The notes beneath the pieces are model-generated. The model did no database searches, was not told the DNA's origin, and saw only the letters and a list, made by a program, of their open reading frames with translations. Below, piece after piece: positions 31,315-43,810 of a DNA stretch of 64,000 nucleotides. Made by a program: the position numbers and the translations under genes. Each line of letters begins with the position of its first letter. Position 1 is the first letter of the stretch. Source of the DNA: Emydura subglobosa (Eukaryota > Chordata > Testudines > Chelidae); NCBI GenBank assembly GCA_007922225.1, contig ML679995.1, forward strand, positions 3,487,928 to 3,551,927. The letters run 5' to 3'.

Positions 31315-34300
31315 CCCAGCGGTGCGGACGCATACAAATAAACAGGCACAGCTGTAATGTTTGTTCTCACGTGTCAGGCCCTTCGCTGAATTAAGAGACA
31401 GTGCTTGTGGGCTGAGTTTCATCGGCAATGAAAGCAAACCCCCCCAAGCCATGCGAGAGGCAGAACAGAGGTGGGCCCTGGCTGATAGTCTGTGCTGGGT
31501 CTGCCTCCGCCCCAGTGCATCGGAGCGTAGCGCTGAGCTGCATTTTGCCCCTAGGGTTACTCTGGCAGCTCCTGTTCCAAGTAGGGTACACTCCTCCATC
31601 TCGCCTCTGGGTTCTCTATGCCTTAATCCTCCACGGACCTCTCAGGCCCAGAGCGGCAATGCGGAGGTTGCGGAGACGTTCCAGGAGCGGAGAAGATGGA
31701 TGCCAGGTGAGTGTGGAGAGCAGAAGCTGGTTTGCAAAGCACCAGGGACCATCTGGGGTGTGCACATGGGCGTCTTCTCTGCACAGCCCTGAGCAGGGCC
31801 CAGATCCGAGCCGAGCACCTCAGATCTTAATGGGACTCGCTTGTCCAAGGTGCGTTGGGAAATGTAAATCTCCCAGCTCTGGTGTATTTGCAGAGCCGTT
31901 GTCTCTGTCCTAACAGGTGCTGCTGCCCTGAGGTTGGCTCAGCCGGGGGCCTGGATGGTGAATTACAAGGTGCGCTGCTTTCAGTCAGTCACCGTTTGAA
32001 ATGCAGAAAGTCTGGGCAGGGTCAAGAATGACCCACGGCCCTTCAGACCTGAGGGAGCAGCTGCGCGTCCTAACTGGGCGTGGGGCATAACGGAGATGGG
32101 CGTGGGTGCCATGAGTCAGCAGGAGACTGCCAAAGGGCTGCCCTCCTGCTCTCTGTCAGGGCTGTGATGCCAGCCCAGGGGATCCATGTCGGGACACGAT
32201 AAAGGCTTTTTGGTGAGCAGCACTTCCTAAAACCCTGCATGGGAATGGGTTACGCCTCCAGGATCTGTGGGAGGATTGCAGCAGCCTGGTCCCATTCGTG
32301 GCGTGCGGCGCAGCACCTGTTTTAAGCAAGGTGGTGGCTCTCCATCCACTTCATAGCGAACAGGGCTTTGCATCACACCCCCCCCCCCCCCGGGCCCTTT
32401 AGGCAGCTGGCTCAGCAGAGAGGCCCAGCACAGCACCGGCTGCTGAGTGACAGAAATTGGAGCTGTGCTGCATTCAGAGCCGCTCTAACTCGACGGGGCC
32501 TTTTGTCTGGTACAGCTAGGGCTGTGTTGACTGGATGTTTAATGGCGGGGTGGCTTCACCCAGCCCTGAATGCAGCCGCCTCCAGGGCAGAAGAGGTGCT
32601 GCCAACTGCTGTGATTTTTGCAAGTCTCGAGACATCGTGTGTTTTCCTAAAGCCGCAGCTCCTGGAGTGATGTGACCGAGAGAATCTCAGCTTTCCTTTA
32701 AAGAAAAAAAAAAGCAGGTTTCTCGGCCGTGTGGTTCTGCAGAAAAACGACACCACGTGACTCTGACAGGCTCGAGCGCCGGAAGGGAAACAAAGAGAAC
32801 CCCCGTTTTACTAGAGCTGTGAGGGAGAAGGGGGCAGGACTTGAGGTTTTTTTGAATTCTCAGGGCTTGCCGTACTGCACGTTTGTAAGCAACCCTGCAC
32901 ACCAGTGCAGGCCAGGCCGTGAAGAGGGACTAGTGCACTCAAAGGCGTCAGCGTGGCCCACAGGGCGTGGCCACCAGTCCCGATGCTGAGCAGGGTGAGT
33001 CGTTTCAGAGCCATAGGGGGGACGAGGTACCTACCCGCACCGAATTATATCGCGCAATTGAACTTATGCTCGTAAAATGGACTAAAACTTGGGGACCCTG
33101 CCCATAAAAAGTGGTTATTGATGATGGCCTCAAGAGTGTCCAGAGTTACAGCTAAACGTGCGCGTGTGTAAAGATTTGCCTTTAGAGATTTAATGTCACG
33201 CTCCTTCTATCAGGGATTTAACGCTGTATAATAATAAAGACTGAACTCTGGCCTGTCCCACAGCAGAAAGGTAAACTGAGGTACAAGAATGGGAAAGGAA
33301 TACTACACCTGACATTAGCATATGGCTATCCCTAAACTTGTTATTCATGCAGACAGAGGTACTACGGTAACTCACCTATGTGTCTGCGGCTGGGCAATAG
33401 AAAGAGAATAAGGAAGTGCCTTATCTACTATAGGTTCTCGACAGAGGGGCTGATCACTGTATGCGTTGACCATACAGGATTGTACACCCAAATCTAGCCT
33501 GCCTGACGGTTTCATATGCCCTGTGTGACATATTCAGCATCCAAGCTCTCCTTTACACACAAAAAAATGCAACCCCCACCCCCTCTTATGGCTTCAGAGA
33601 AGCCCTTCCAAATGCACAACAAGGGCAAGCTGATACAGTGCTGGCTTCCGGAGTCTGCAGTTACTCCACGATGTGCCAGCTCCCGCCTTTGCACCCATTA
33701 ACAGAGCCCTGCAAATCTGCGCTTTACATATGTGGACCACATTTACGGAGCAGGTGCAGACCCAAATTTTGTATCTGCACGGGGCTCTCCCCATTAACCC
33801 CATTCGATGTTAACTCTGGAGCCTAATGACGACTGGTCACACAGCGGCATTAACCATGTCACTGCTGATTACTTTAAGAATGAAGCTTGCAGAATGGCGT
33901 GGAGGTGGCTGCTTCAGGGCAGGATGGTCATAGAGAAGAGGCATAAAAAGAAAGAGACGAAGTAGAGAAGCAAAGGGCAGGAATAGCATTGGTCTGAAAG
34001 AGGAACACAGGTTCCTGCTGAGTGATGTCAGATGTGACAATGAAGCATTACAAATATCTTGGAGTTTAGACTCCTTCTTGAATCATTTCAACCCCTGATT
34101 AAACCATCCCTGGATGACAGAGGGAGCTCGGCTGCAGACTGAGGACATTATGTAGTCCTAATTCACATCCCTCTCCACGGATCCTACCAACTCCCATCCC
34201 CAAAATGAGTTCGGGCCCCACTGCTGTGTGTTGCTTTTCCTCTGTGGAGTCGGAGAGGGTTTTGCAGCTTTGATTACTTGCTTCAGCCGTGCTCAGTAGC

Positions 34301-34646
34301 TGAAGAATAGCAACAGGCCCGTCCCTCGGTGGGGATTAATACAGCGCTGGCTCAGGAAACTGTAGCTCTTCCATCCTCAGTGGTGGGGGATGAATTGGTT
34401 CTGTGTGTGTGTGGCACGGTGCCTGGAACAGGAAACACTGATCCAATGGCGCCTCACTCGTGCCCTGACCTGTGACATGTGGCAACCCTTGCACAACCTG
34501 GTGTGTTGAATTCCTTTGAATTGCTCGTATGCAGAGCGAGAAATCAGCGCAGGACCACAGGGAGATGTGACACAGGGAGCGTCTTTATTGAACGTACCCT
34601 AAAACCAGCCAGGACGGGCTGAGCTAGCCCCTAATAGTCGACCTCT
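31315..34646. other. Intergenic stretch, no gene recognised
   Basis: Several frames of 60-160 codons occur (for example 31361-31913) without any protein family, conserved splice pattern or codon bias. A C12-type run lies near 32380-32391. No RNA gene was seen. Confidence 0.4.
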
Positions 34647-34686
34647 ATTGCTATGGCAACAAGCTAAGCTCTGTTGCTATGGCAAC
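34647..34686. promoter_or_regulatory. Two tandem X-box (RFX) sites
   Basis: 34647-34660 reads ATTGCTATGGCAAC and 34673-34686 reads GTTGCTATGGCAAC, the second a near-perfect inverted repeat matching the RFX X-box. They are spaced 26 bp apart, within a locally duplicated phrase (AAGCT then CT(A/G)TTGCTATGGCAAC). The sequence match is clear; regulatory function is inference. Confidence 0.55.
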
Positions 34687-35539
34687 CTAGGCAAGACACA
34701 AAATACACACGTGTCAGACCTCACGTGGGCTCCCTCGTGTCCTCTGATCGGGGCAGTGCAGGCCGATGCTCCCCTTCCGGCAGCGAATACCTTCACAGCC
34801 ACGCGGCCCCGGCCCCACCAGAGCTCTGCTCCGGCTTGTCCTGCTCGCCTGTCGCTCCTCTGCTGACAGGTGATGTGTTCTGATTTTCAAGGAAGGGCAA
34901 AAATAGGGCTTCATAATGGACCACAGGGGAGAACCCTCCTTCCCCCCCATATTAACCCTAAAACACAGGCGTTTTATCAGTAGTCAGTGATGCGTGTAGC
35001 CTGGTCGACATGGGTCACTTTAACCAATTACCCACCCCAAGAAGAGGGTTTACAGCTGCTTCAGTCTGTGCGAGGTCAGCCCCAAGAGTGACTGCAGCAG
35101 AGAGAGAATGGGTAGGAGGAGAGCCCTCGGTTCACAAAGGGGAGGACACGGCGCTCGTTTTAGGTCAATGACTTGTATTAGCCAGCCAAGCAGCGCTGCA
35201 GACACTGCAGTCTGGGAAAGGAGAGAGAGCCCGATACGGGCTTCTCTGGCATTTGCATTGCTCTCAGCGTCCCTTGGGAGAAACCCACAGCATCAGTCAT
35301 CATCTTTCTCATCATCATCCTCTTCATCACCACCTGTGGGCATCGCCCAGGGCACCCAGGCCGGGATACAGCTGTTAATGTGTTATGCTGATCCCCACTG
35401 CATATTCAGTAAGGAGTTCAGCCCCTTTGCTCACTTTGCTAATGGTGGGGTGTCCTTTTCTCACAGGTTACTAGGGCTTTACCTCGCACTCACTAGCCTA
35501 GAGGTCAATTAGTTACCAGTGCAGTCGTGTGGTCGGACA
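34687..35539. other. Intergenic stretch with a TCA microsatellite
   Basis: 35296-35332 is an imperfect (TCA/TCT)n tract. A serine-rich frame there is only a reading of the microsatellite. No gene is seen. Confidence 0.4.
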
Positions 35540-36840
35540 GCTTCTGGTGTTCCCAGCTTCAAACATCTCAAGCTGGTACAGCTTGGCCCCTTGTGGTTAC
35601 CTCCCGGCTGTTTAGCACAGACTTGAGACTGGTCAGTTTTTGCATTACTGCTTTAATCCACACTGGGACGGGGGATCCAGACCAGTGAGGGGTTGTGTCG
35701 CTGTCTGGGGGCCTCACAATGTGTTGGTCTCGTAGCTCCCCCAACTGGAGTTCACTCCTTCGTGGCTGCGTGTAGACACCACTGGTCCAGCAGCTGCCCC
35801 ACTCTGGCTTCCACCAGGTTTGGTTACAAGCAGCCAGGTGCCCCCAGCACACTCCCAGTCCCAAATTCCCCCCAACCGTGTGCCCTGAAGCCTCCAGCCC
35901 CGTCCTGGGAAGCTCGGAGAAATCATAGCGTTCATTGGTTCTGAAAAGGGACAAAACCACCGCGCAGCTTATTGACTGAACCGGGGGTAAATCCACTCTC
36001 CCCTTTCGATGCCACACTGAGTTGGTTGCTGGTAAAAATGAAATAAGTTTGTTAACAAAATAGACATAGGATTGAGTGAGTTCAGGTGCAAGGAACGAAG
36101 GTAGAACGAGCGACAAGTAAAACAAAACGAAATACACTGCTGCTAAACTGAATCTAGCTAGATACAGGCTTTGTTCAAGACTGTGTCTCTCACCGATCAT
36201 TTCTCGTCCCACTCACAGCTGACTTTCCCTCCATCAGGACCTTCCACAAAGCACAAGACGCTGGCTTCCCTGGTCGACTTAGATGCAAGATCTTTGCCTA
36301 AGCAGGTTTCTCACCTCTATTCCATTCCAGAGACTTCAATCCTCCCCCCCGGGCCGAAGGACCCATCTTTCACAACTCGCAAGAGCTCTGGCCTCCTGTG
36401 TCTGTCTAGGGATGGACGCCAAAACTGGCTTCTGTCCTTGCTGATATCTCCCAAAGTTCAATGACCTTGTGTCAGGAGGCCAGATGACCTCTTGCTGTTC
36501 TTTCCTTCCTGGGGGCTTCCCATCCCCCTGTCGGATTTCTGTGCAAATGGGGTGTCCATTGTTTCTCATTCCCTCAGGCCTAATTTACATAGGAGACGGG
36601 TCGAGCGCTGCGACATCCCCTCCTGTCTGGGCAGACTGTCCAGCCGAATATTAGTGAGTATCCATATTTCCTTGGATAGTGTCAATACAGACATTTCACA
36701 ATTCTATCAGTCACCAGGATGTTACAGGCATTCATAAAAGACCTTGCAGGATACACTAATAATGTGTTCAATCTGTTGATTCAATTGCTCATCACCTGAG
36801 CTCCAGCCCTCTGTCTTTATAGACTAGTAAACATCTGAAA
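35540..36840. repeat. Probable long interspersed repeat, LTR-like, unclassified
   Basis: The style (GTAAATCCACTC, TAAGTTTGTTAACAAAATAGAC, GACCTTCCACAAAGCACAAGA, GGGCCGAAGGACCCATCTTT, AGTTCAATGACCTTGTGTCAGGAGG) resembles sequence I associate with multi-copy turtle repeats, but no second copy is present in this window to prove it. No protein remnant is visible. A minus-strand frame of 214 codons (35568-36212) has no family signal. Confidence 0.3.
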
Positions 36841-37489
36841 TGGATTCTTCCTCAAAGTAAAGGTTATTCAAACTGTGAGTAAGGCAGCATGGAGTCTGAT
36901 GAAGCTCCATGTTCTTTTTTCCCCCACTTGTTAGCATAACAGCTTTGTCTGCCTAATTTGTAAAAATGGACCAACAAAAAAACCCAACAAAATCAATCCC
37001 CTCCCAATTCTTTGGAAAAGTGCGGGAGGGGGAGGAAAAGAAGTGGGGGAGCCCCCAAACCCAGCACTTTTTTTTTTGTTGCTTTAATGTGATGGAAAAT
37101 CTGAAAATAGTTTGAAAAGCTATTTTTCATTGGGGGGGGAACTCACTTTGCTGGAAAAACTATTGACTATTGAAGTTCTAGCTTTAAACTTTAATTGATG
37201 ATGACAATTGAGACGTTGGGAGAGGTTTTGCCTGAAGAGGAGCTGTTAGACTTTGGGTCTCCCCTGCTCTGCGTATAGGGGTCTGGAAATAATGCCTTGT
37301 AGTGGGAGACGGAGGATTTGTCTACATTTGGAAATTCCCCAGAACAGCTATTCTGGACTAACTCCTCATCGTCCACAAGTTCATGGAAGACACATCCAAG
37401 ATGGTCAGGGCTGCAACCCCATGCTCTGGGTGTCCATAAACCTCCGACTGAGGATGGAGCGTTTAAAATTTGCCCTGTTCTGTTCATTC
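36841..37489. other. Intergenic, A/T-rich stretch
   Basis: Runs of A, T and G (37060-37140) and no gene. Similar A/T-rich blocks occur at 4125, 38860 and 41700. Confidence 0.35.
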
Positions 37490-37568
37490 CCTCTGAAGCA
37501 CCTGGAATTGGCCACTGTCGGAAGACAGGCTACCAGGCTACATAGACCATTGGTCGATCCAGTGTGAC
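37490..37568 (+). mobile_element. CR1 3' terminal fragment, plus strand
   Basis: AGCACCTGGAATTGGCCACTGTCGGAAGACAGG through GTGTGACCGTTCTTATG is the plus-strand counterpart of the CR1 end at 27926-28165. Confidence 0.65.
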
Positions 37569-37795
37569 CGTTCTTATGAACAACTACCTACACAAGGAAA
37601 AGATTATTGAAAGTAGGGGGCTCTTTAATCTAGCAGAAAGAGGCATTAAGCTATCCAATGGCTGGCATTTAAAGCTAGAAAAATCCAGATTAGATGTAAC
37701 TTACACATTTATAACTATCAGGGGAATTAGCCTTTGGACAATTTACCTAGGGACATGGTAGATTCTCCATCACTTGGTGTCTTTACATCCAGACA
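37569..37795 (+). mobile_element. CR1 LINE fragment, C-terminal ORF2 region, plus strand
   Basis: Contains GGGGGCTCTTTAATCTAGCAGA, CCAATGGCTGGCATTTAAAGCTAGA, GGGGAATTAGCCTTTGGACAATTTACC and GTAGATTCTCCATCACTTG. These are nucleotide traces of the CR1 ORF2 end (the N-x-L-P-like and D-S-P-S-L region), with stops. It is cut at the right by another LINE. Confidence 0.75.
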
Positions 37796-37849
37796 GTTGG
37801 TGGTAGTCCATCGCTGGCCAGGATGATGAGATTTCTGCAAATCTCATCT

Positions 37850-38640
37850 CTGGCTATGCATGTGACTGAAATCCGAATCCTGCTGTACAGAGTCGGCCTC
37901 ACTGAGGACATGGGAAGTCCGGATCTGCAATGTTTGGTGATGCAGCTCTGTGGCGCCTTTCACATGCAACGCGGAGACGATTTTGTCGATCCTGCTTAAA
38001 CCGGTTGCCTGTGATTTTGTCAGAGACCACCAGGGAGTTGTGCTCAGAGGCACTTGCTCGAGTTCTTGGAGACGGGTGCCAGCCCAACTGAAGATTACCC
38101 TTCAGGTTATCTTTGATGCGCTTCTCTGGATGACTCTGCTTTCTTTTGCCCTGCCTCAGCTCCCCACGCAAGAGCTGTTTTGGGAGGCGGTGCTCTTCCA
38201 TTCGGATGACATGGCCAGTCCAAGTTGGGCCCTCAATACCATTTCCTCAATGCTGGTTGTGTTTACTCTTGCAAGGACCTTAATATTGATCACTCTGTCC
38301 TGCCAACGAATGCTCATTATGGAGCGGAGGGAGTGCATGTGAAATTGCTCAAGCTGTTTAATGTGCTGTCTATAACGAGTCCATGTCTCAGATCCATACA
38401 GCAGAGATGCTAGAACCTCTGCACTGCAGAGCTTCAGTTTGGTGGCGAGACGATTGTTGTGTCGATTCAGGACTTTTGTTCGGAGTTGGCCGAGGGCCTG
38501 GCTGGCTTCACTGATTCTGGAGGCAATTTCCTTATCCGGGGAACCATCACTCGAGATGGTGGTGCCCAGATATTTGAACTGAGTCACACTTTTCTGCTGT
38601 CTGCCTTGGATGAAGATATAACCAGCCTATAATATAATTT
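37850..38640 (-). mobile_element. Non-LTR retrotransposon (jockey/RTE-style), C-terminal fragment with zinc-finger-like tail
   Basis: On the minus strand, 38587-38156 reads FKYLGTTISSDGSPDKEIASR and SLLYGSETWTRYRQHIKQLE, then SIMSIRWQDRVINIKVLARVN. It continues after frame changes as GELRQGKRKQSHPEKRIKDN and ends near 37900 in a DFPCPQ segment whose next cysteine codon has become a stop. This is the post-reverse-transcriptase part of a widespread animal LINE family, with a C2H2-like tail. It is a decayed pseudogene copy, a different lineage from the CR1 copies around it. Confidence 0.75.
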
Positions 38641-40029
38641 ATCATTTAATGTAGCTAATGAGGCCCTAACGGCAGCAGCTTCTTCAGAGAAAGGTGCGAG
38701 AAACCCGAAGTAGATAATTGTGGAATAACCTACCTTTAGGGGACCCTACACTCTGCTCTCCAGTCGAGTGTCACTGAGAAATGTCCGTTTGTCCCGCCCC
38801 ACCCCCCCCACCCACATTTCCTTAAAAACTGGTGAGTGGGGGATGGGGGAGAGGAATAATGAAAAGTTTTTCACTTACTAAAAAATCTAGTTTTTCACCA
38901 AATGAAAAATGCTGATATATTTTTTTTTAAATGGCATTAAAAAGATCACCAAAAACGGGCCTGTTTTGCATCCTGAGAAATGGAAACAACTCTGACCTCT
39001 TAAAAGTTTTCAGCTCTTTTCTCCAGGGCTTTGTCCAGAGACAGAGAGCGCTGTCCAGTTCTGGTCCATCTAGTCCATCCCATGGTGGCCCTCGCTGGAG
39101 ACGCTACAGCAGAGAAATGGCCCATGCTACACAGCTCCCACCTCTTCCCTTGCAGAGCTGATTCCGGAGCTCGGTACATTTTCACTGTCAAATATTTTTT
39201 GATATTCAGGCTAACTTGTCCTAAACTGGCCACCATAGACAATTCTCCCTTTCCAGGGCGTTCGTCTCCTTCAGACACGAATAGCTGGCCCTTTATTTGT
39301 CTCCCAGCCAAGCTATGCGTATTTAGCCCTTTTAATCTCTCCTTAATAAATCAGTCCTTCCAGGCCCTCGGCTGTTACTGAGAAGGATGTGCTGGATCCA
39401 GGCAGCCGCCCCAAGGATTTGCAGAGGGTTGTTTTAATACTCTCTGTGCAAAAAACCTGACCAGCAGGGCATGCCTGAAAAAAACCACATTGCACAAATG
39501 GGCATCAGTTTATGCTTCGGCTGCGGGCGGCTGTGCTGAAAATCCTGGTTATGCAAAAAAAGAGTGCCAGGGGAGGGAAAAGAGAGGCTAAAATCCAGGA
39601 GAGCCTCTTGCAATCTCCGTGCAGCAGGATCTAAACAATCCCCAAACTCCAGAGCGCTGGCGTTTGTATGCCTCTGGACCGTGACACGCGCTCTTCCTTC
39701 CTTTTGTCTCATTAGCACACGTGCCAATCCACGCTGCTGCAGGCTGACGGCTTCAGCAGACAGCCCCAGTCAATGAAACGGGAATGGCAGGCAGATTGAG
39801 ATAAAAATAACTCCCCTCATTAGACACTTGGGAGAGATGGTTCCCCGGTGACTGTGCAGCGAGCTGGGCCAAGGCACAGAAAGATCTGGGGGGGGGGGGG
39901 GCTGCCCCAAGGGGGACAGACTGGGAGCAATGGGATGAAATTAAGTGGGACGGCGAGTCCCAGGGAAAATGTCCTAAAGGTGAGATCGATTAAATGTGTC
40001 TGAGTGGGCAGGATGAGTAAGGCTCCGGA
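38641..40029. other. Intergenic stretch, no gene recognised
   Basis: An A/T-rich block at 38860-38940 and a G13-G14 run at about 39889-39901. Frames at 39000-39381 carry no family signal. Confidence 0.35.
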
Positions 40030-40250
40030 CTAGGATTCAGGAGATCGGAGCTCACCTCCCAGCTTTGACACTGGCTCCTTGAGCTCGTCACGGCATCACC
40101 ACATGCCTCAGTTTCCCCACCTGTACAATGGGGATGATCACCTTTCCTTTGTCTGTCCTGTCCATTCAGGGTGTCAGCTGTCTCTTGCTGTGTGTCTGTG
40201 TAGAGCCTCGCTGGGACACCCGTCTCAGCCATGTGCGACTGCAATACGAA
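40030..40250 (+). repeat. MIR SINE
   Basis: The MIR block order is well preserved: GACTAGGATTCAGGAGATC, TTTGACACTGGCTCC, CATGCCTCAGTTTCCCCACCTGTACAATGGGGATGAT, then a tail with TGTGTAGAGCCTCGCTGGGA. Confidence 0.8.
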
Positions 40251-41099
40251 TCGTCAGGCTGCAGAAGCGTCTTCCAAGGGGACTGGTGTAAATATCACAG
40301 CGTGAGACCCTTTAAACTGTCCTGGGAAAAAGCCGTGGGGAGTTGATTTTCGGTGCCAATCCTGTGCCGCCCACCAGCTGGCGTGCATGATCTAGTAGGT
40401 CCTCAACGGCTCTGTTTGGTGAATGCTGCTCTGCCGCCCCTCGCCACCCACAGCTGCAGGCTGCCACCTTCGCGGCCGTCTCTGCCGCCGCTGCCTCTGG
40501 CTGGGATGCTGTGTCCTGCCGTTCCACCACTTAGCCCGCTGCTTAGGAATTCACTAGGTCGCGGGGACCCTGACTGCTGCTGCATCCTCTGCAGTGTCTT
40601 TCCCTGCAACACCATCCACACACCGTCTCGCTCCCTTAGACTGGCCCATTCGTGATGTCAGCGCTAGTAATTATGGAGCAGAGACAAGGATTTTCAGATG
40701 GCTTTAAAGACTAGAAGGGGCGCATCAAACGGTCGCTGGCATTCTCCAAACAGCTCCCATACAGAAACACCTGCTCGCCGCCCGTGTCCATCCCTTTGGC
40801 ATCACGACCCCCTGCTCAGCGCATGAAGTTCAATTTGCGGTAACCCCCCAGGCATCGAGGGCATAGCAAGAGCAGGTCGGTGGCCCCTTCGTCGCATTAT
40901 AAGGATAATAACATTCGCTGCCCCTGCGTTCAAGACTAAAGTGAATTTTAACCCGACCGTGATCACGCTGGCAAAGCAGCTCTGTCTGGTGATCACCTTG
41001 GCGTGTCTATAGAACTATAATTGGCTTCTGAGGTCTTTTCCTTCCCTGCGTTCATCAGTAGAGAGCTCATTCAGACCCTGGCTTCCACCCTTACAGTCA
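40251..41099. other. Intergenic stretch, no gene recognised
   Basis: Short frames only and no recognised repeat. Confidence 0.35.
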
Positions 41100-41690
41100 G
41101 CTAGTATGATCTGTACAGAACAGGCCATAGCGCCTGCCCCGGTCACTTCTACATCAAGCCCATAACTCCTGTCTGAGCTGTTTCAGAAGACATCCAGCCT
41201 GACTTTAAAGACGCCAAATGATGGAGCATTCACCACATCCCTGGCTCAGTTGATCCGTCGGTTAATTACACTCACTATTAAAAACCTACCTCTTATTTCT
41301 AGTCTGAATTCAGCTTCAACGTCCAGCCACTGGATCATGTGAGGCCTTTTTCTGCTTGATTAAAAAGCCATCCAATTTCAGCAATCTCTTCCCCATGTAG
41401 TTGCTTGTAGACCTTGATCAAGTCACTTCTTAACCTTCTCTTGGCTGAAGTAAACAGCTCGCACTCCTTTCATCTCTCACTGTTGAGAAGCTTTTCCAGC
41501 CTCCTGATCATTCTCAGACCTCTTTTTCGCACCCTTTTCAATTTTCAGCACCTTTATGGAAGGGTGGGCACCAGAACTGGGCAAGGATCCAGCAATGGCC
41601 TCATTAAAGCCACGTGCAGCAGATATACCACCTGCCTGCTCCAGTTTTCGGTGACTCAACCTTTGCGTGGCTAATTTGAGACACCTGTTT
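41100..41690 (-). mobile_element. CR1 LINE 3' portion, minus strand
   Basis: Read on the plus strand it carries complement CR1 blocks: AGCCCATAACTCCTGTCTGAGC, ATGATGGAGCATTCACCACATCCCT, TTAATTACACTCACTATTAAAAA, TGTAGACCTTGATCAAGTCACTTCTTAACCTTCTCTTGG, and CCAGAACTGGGCAAGGATCC. The copy is diverged. Confidence 0.75.
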
Positions 41691-42569
41691 GGGGCCATCA
41701 AATGTCTACTTGAGTTTTTTCTAACGGAACAGAAATTTTAAATTGGAACAAAAACTTTCATTTCCGTTTCCAACCCCTCCTCTACCTTTAACTTTCTTTT
41801 CCCCTCTGGAAAAAGCAGGTGGATGAGGGAAAGGAAAGAAGCAGAAGAGGAAAAAAAACCAAACAAACTCCAAATGGAAAAAAATTTCCTTTAAAACAAA
41901 ACGAAAAAAAATTGAAAGGAAACAAGCGTTTGATAGAAATGTTCATTCCCTTCAACTAGTCAACTTTTTATCCAAAATATTGTCTGCCATTTCTCACTGA
42001 GCGCCCTTCCTCTGCAAAACCAGGCCCCTTTAATAGTGTCTCGAGCTGGGCATCTAAAATCACTCGTTCCTTTTGTCCAAGTGCACACGGCATGGAATAA
42101 GTCATTGGGCATGCAACCATGTACTCACACCTGCTTTTCTCTGGACTCTTATTGCTCTGAGCATCAGCGCTTTCCAAACCCCTACATGCCCTTCCAAGCT
42201 CTCCGCTTCTTGTGCAATCAGGCCTCGCCTGAGGACCAGGTTGCTTTCCTTGGAGCCTCGCTCCCTGAAGAGCCGCACCGAAGGCACTATCCAGATGGCA
42301 GCAGAGATAATCTGGCAGACTCGCTAATGAAAACTGACATGGCCAAGGCAGATCGCATTAGATATTTTCTGTGGGTTGCATTCAATTAGACGGGCTTTAA
42401 GGACTTTCGGCTCCTCGCTCTGGAATTCAAGGAGCTGAGCCTGTTTGCTCTTTAAGCACGTTTTAATGATGGCGGAAGAAATCATTGCCGGTCACAGAAT
42501 ACTGAGGAGGGTCAGTGTCACCATGCACAGTCCTGCTCGTTCCCAGGGAACTGCACATACTGACGCTGA
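41691..42569. other. Intergenic, partly A/T-rich stretch
   Basis: 41700-41960 is dominated by runs of A and T. No gene is seen. Confidence 0.35.
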
Positions 42570-42645
42570 CTGCATGTGGCCCCGAGGAGGAAGGTCAGAC
42601 TAGATGAGCACAATGGGCCCTTCTGGCCTTAAAGTCTCTGAGCAG
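42570..42645 (+). mobile_element. CR1 3' tail fragment, plus strand
   Basis: GGAAGGTCAGACTAGATGAGCACAATGGGCCCTTCTGGCCTTAAAGTCTCTGA is the canonical CR1 3' tail block without the terminal microsatellite. Confidence 0.7.
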
Positions 42646-43413
42646 CAGGGTGTCAGAATGCGGAGCTGAGTATTATCCGGGTCATGATGCAATGGCACCA
42701 CACCAGAACCTAGGCGAAGATGAATTCACAGCAATCCCCACTGCAGCTCAGCGACAGACGTGGGGTTAGAACCCAGGTCTCCTGTCACACAGTTCCATGT
42801 CCAACTTTCTGACCTGCAACAGGCTGAAAATGCTGCTGGTTAGTGTTGTGTTCTAAGAGCAAGACCCAGCTTCTTCGCACCAAGTGCAAGACTCCAGGGA
42901 CTCTTTAGTTGATGCAATATACACAATAGCAATCACGGGCCCACGGTGCCCAACATTTATGCAGTGCCTTTGATCTGAACAGCCCAAAGCCGTAGGCACA
43001 TGTTATACAAAAGATTTGCTTTACCCAGCTCTGAAATGCAGCCACCTCTTTGGTGGAGCACAGCAGCTGTTCAACAGCTGACAGCAATGCCACACAACAG
43101 TACAGGGCAGTGCTTTCAGTTCATCCCACACCAGCAGTACTCAAAGGAGGGGGCCAAAATGAACCCTGAAGCATCGTAGTCAGAGGGTGCCAGGCAGCAC
43201 CTGGGTTTGGACGGGGTCACAGTTAAAACTGCTGGAGGGTTGGAATTACCTGTCCCTTGGGAAATTCTGCTATTTGCCATTTGTTTGCCTTCCAAGGCAG
43301 GACGAAAAGGCCTAATTTGTCTCGGAACAGAAAGTTCAGAAAAAAATGGATTTGGAAATGTTGGAAAGTTTCATCTGATTGGTTTGACATGGAACCGTAT
43401 CCACGTGAGCTGC
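42646..43413. other. Intergenic stretch with a possible reversed MIR fragment
   Basis: GGGTTAGAACCCAGGTCTCCTGTCACACAGTTCC at about 42763 has the reversed tRNA-derived B box of MIR. No gene is seen. Confidence 0.35.
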
Positions 43414-43600
43414 CAGCGTGCCTCACAGGACTTGTAGTTTTGGTGCCTCACTGCCCCATTCTCCGCTATGGGACATGTGCCCCAGGCAGACTACATCTCC
43501 CATGATTCCCTGTGGTCATTGGACTCTCATGATACATAGTGCCAATTCTACCAGAGAGAGTGAGACCATAATGCATCATGGGAGATGTAGTCTGGCCCAT
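43414..43600. repeat. Short palindromic repeat with three ZNF143/THAP11-like motifs
   Basis: 43490-43509 reads ACTACATCTCCCATGATTCC, 43573-43591 is the complement of ACTACATCTCCCATGATGC, and 43417-43438 is the complement of ACTACAAGTCCTGTGAGGC. These resemble the ACTACAATTCCCAGMATGC element bound by ZNF143/THAP11 (established motif). The opposing arms make this look like a small MITE. Confidence 0.55.
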
Positions 43601-43607
43601 TGAAGAG

Positions 43608-43810
43608 AATGGAGGTATAGGAATGCAGGGCTAGACCGGACCTCAAGTGGTCATCTAGTCCAGCCCCCTGCGCTCAGGCAGGACCAAGTAAACTAGACTA
43701 GACCATCCCTGACAGGTGTTTGTCCAAACTGTTCTTTAACACCTCCAGTGACGGGGATTCCGACTTGGAAGCCCGTTCCAGAGCTGAACCATGCTTAGAA
43801 TTCGAAATTG
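43608..43810 (-). mobile_element. CR1 LINE 3' end, minus strand
   Basis: Contains GACCGGACCTCAAGTGGTCATCTAGTCCAGCCCCCTGCGCTCAGGCAGGACCAAGTA, then GACCATCCCTGACAGGTGTTTGTCCAA and CTCCAGTGACGGGGATTCC, the same block order as the young copy at 9771 but more diverged. Confidence 0.8.

Noticed and set aside
35568..36212. 214-codon minus-strand frame
   Set aside because: No recognisable domain; lies in a probable interspersed repeat.
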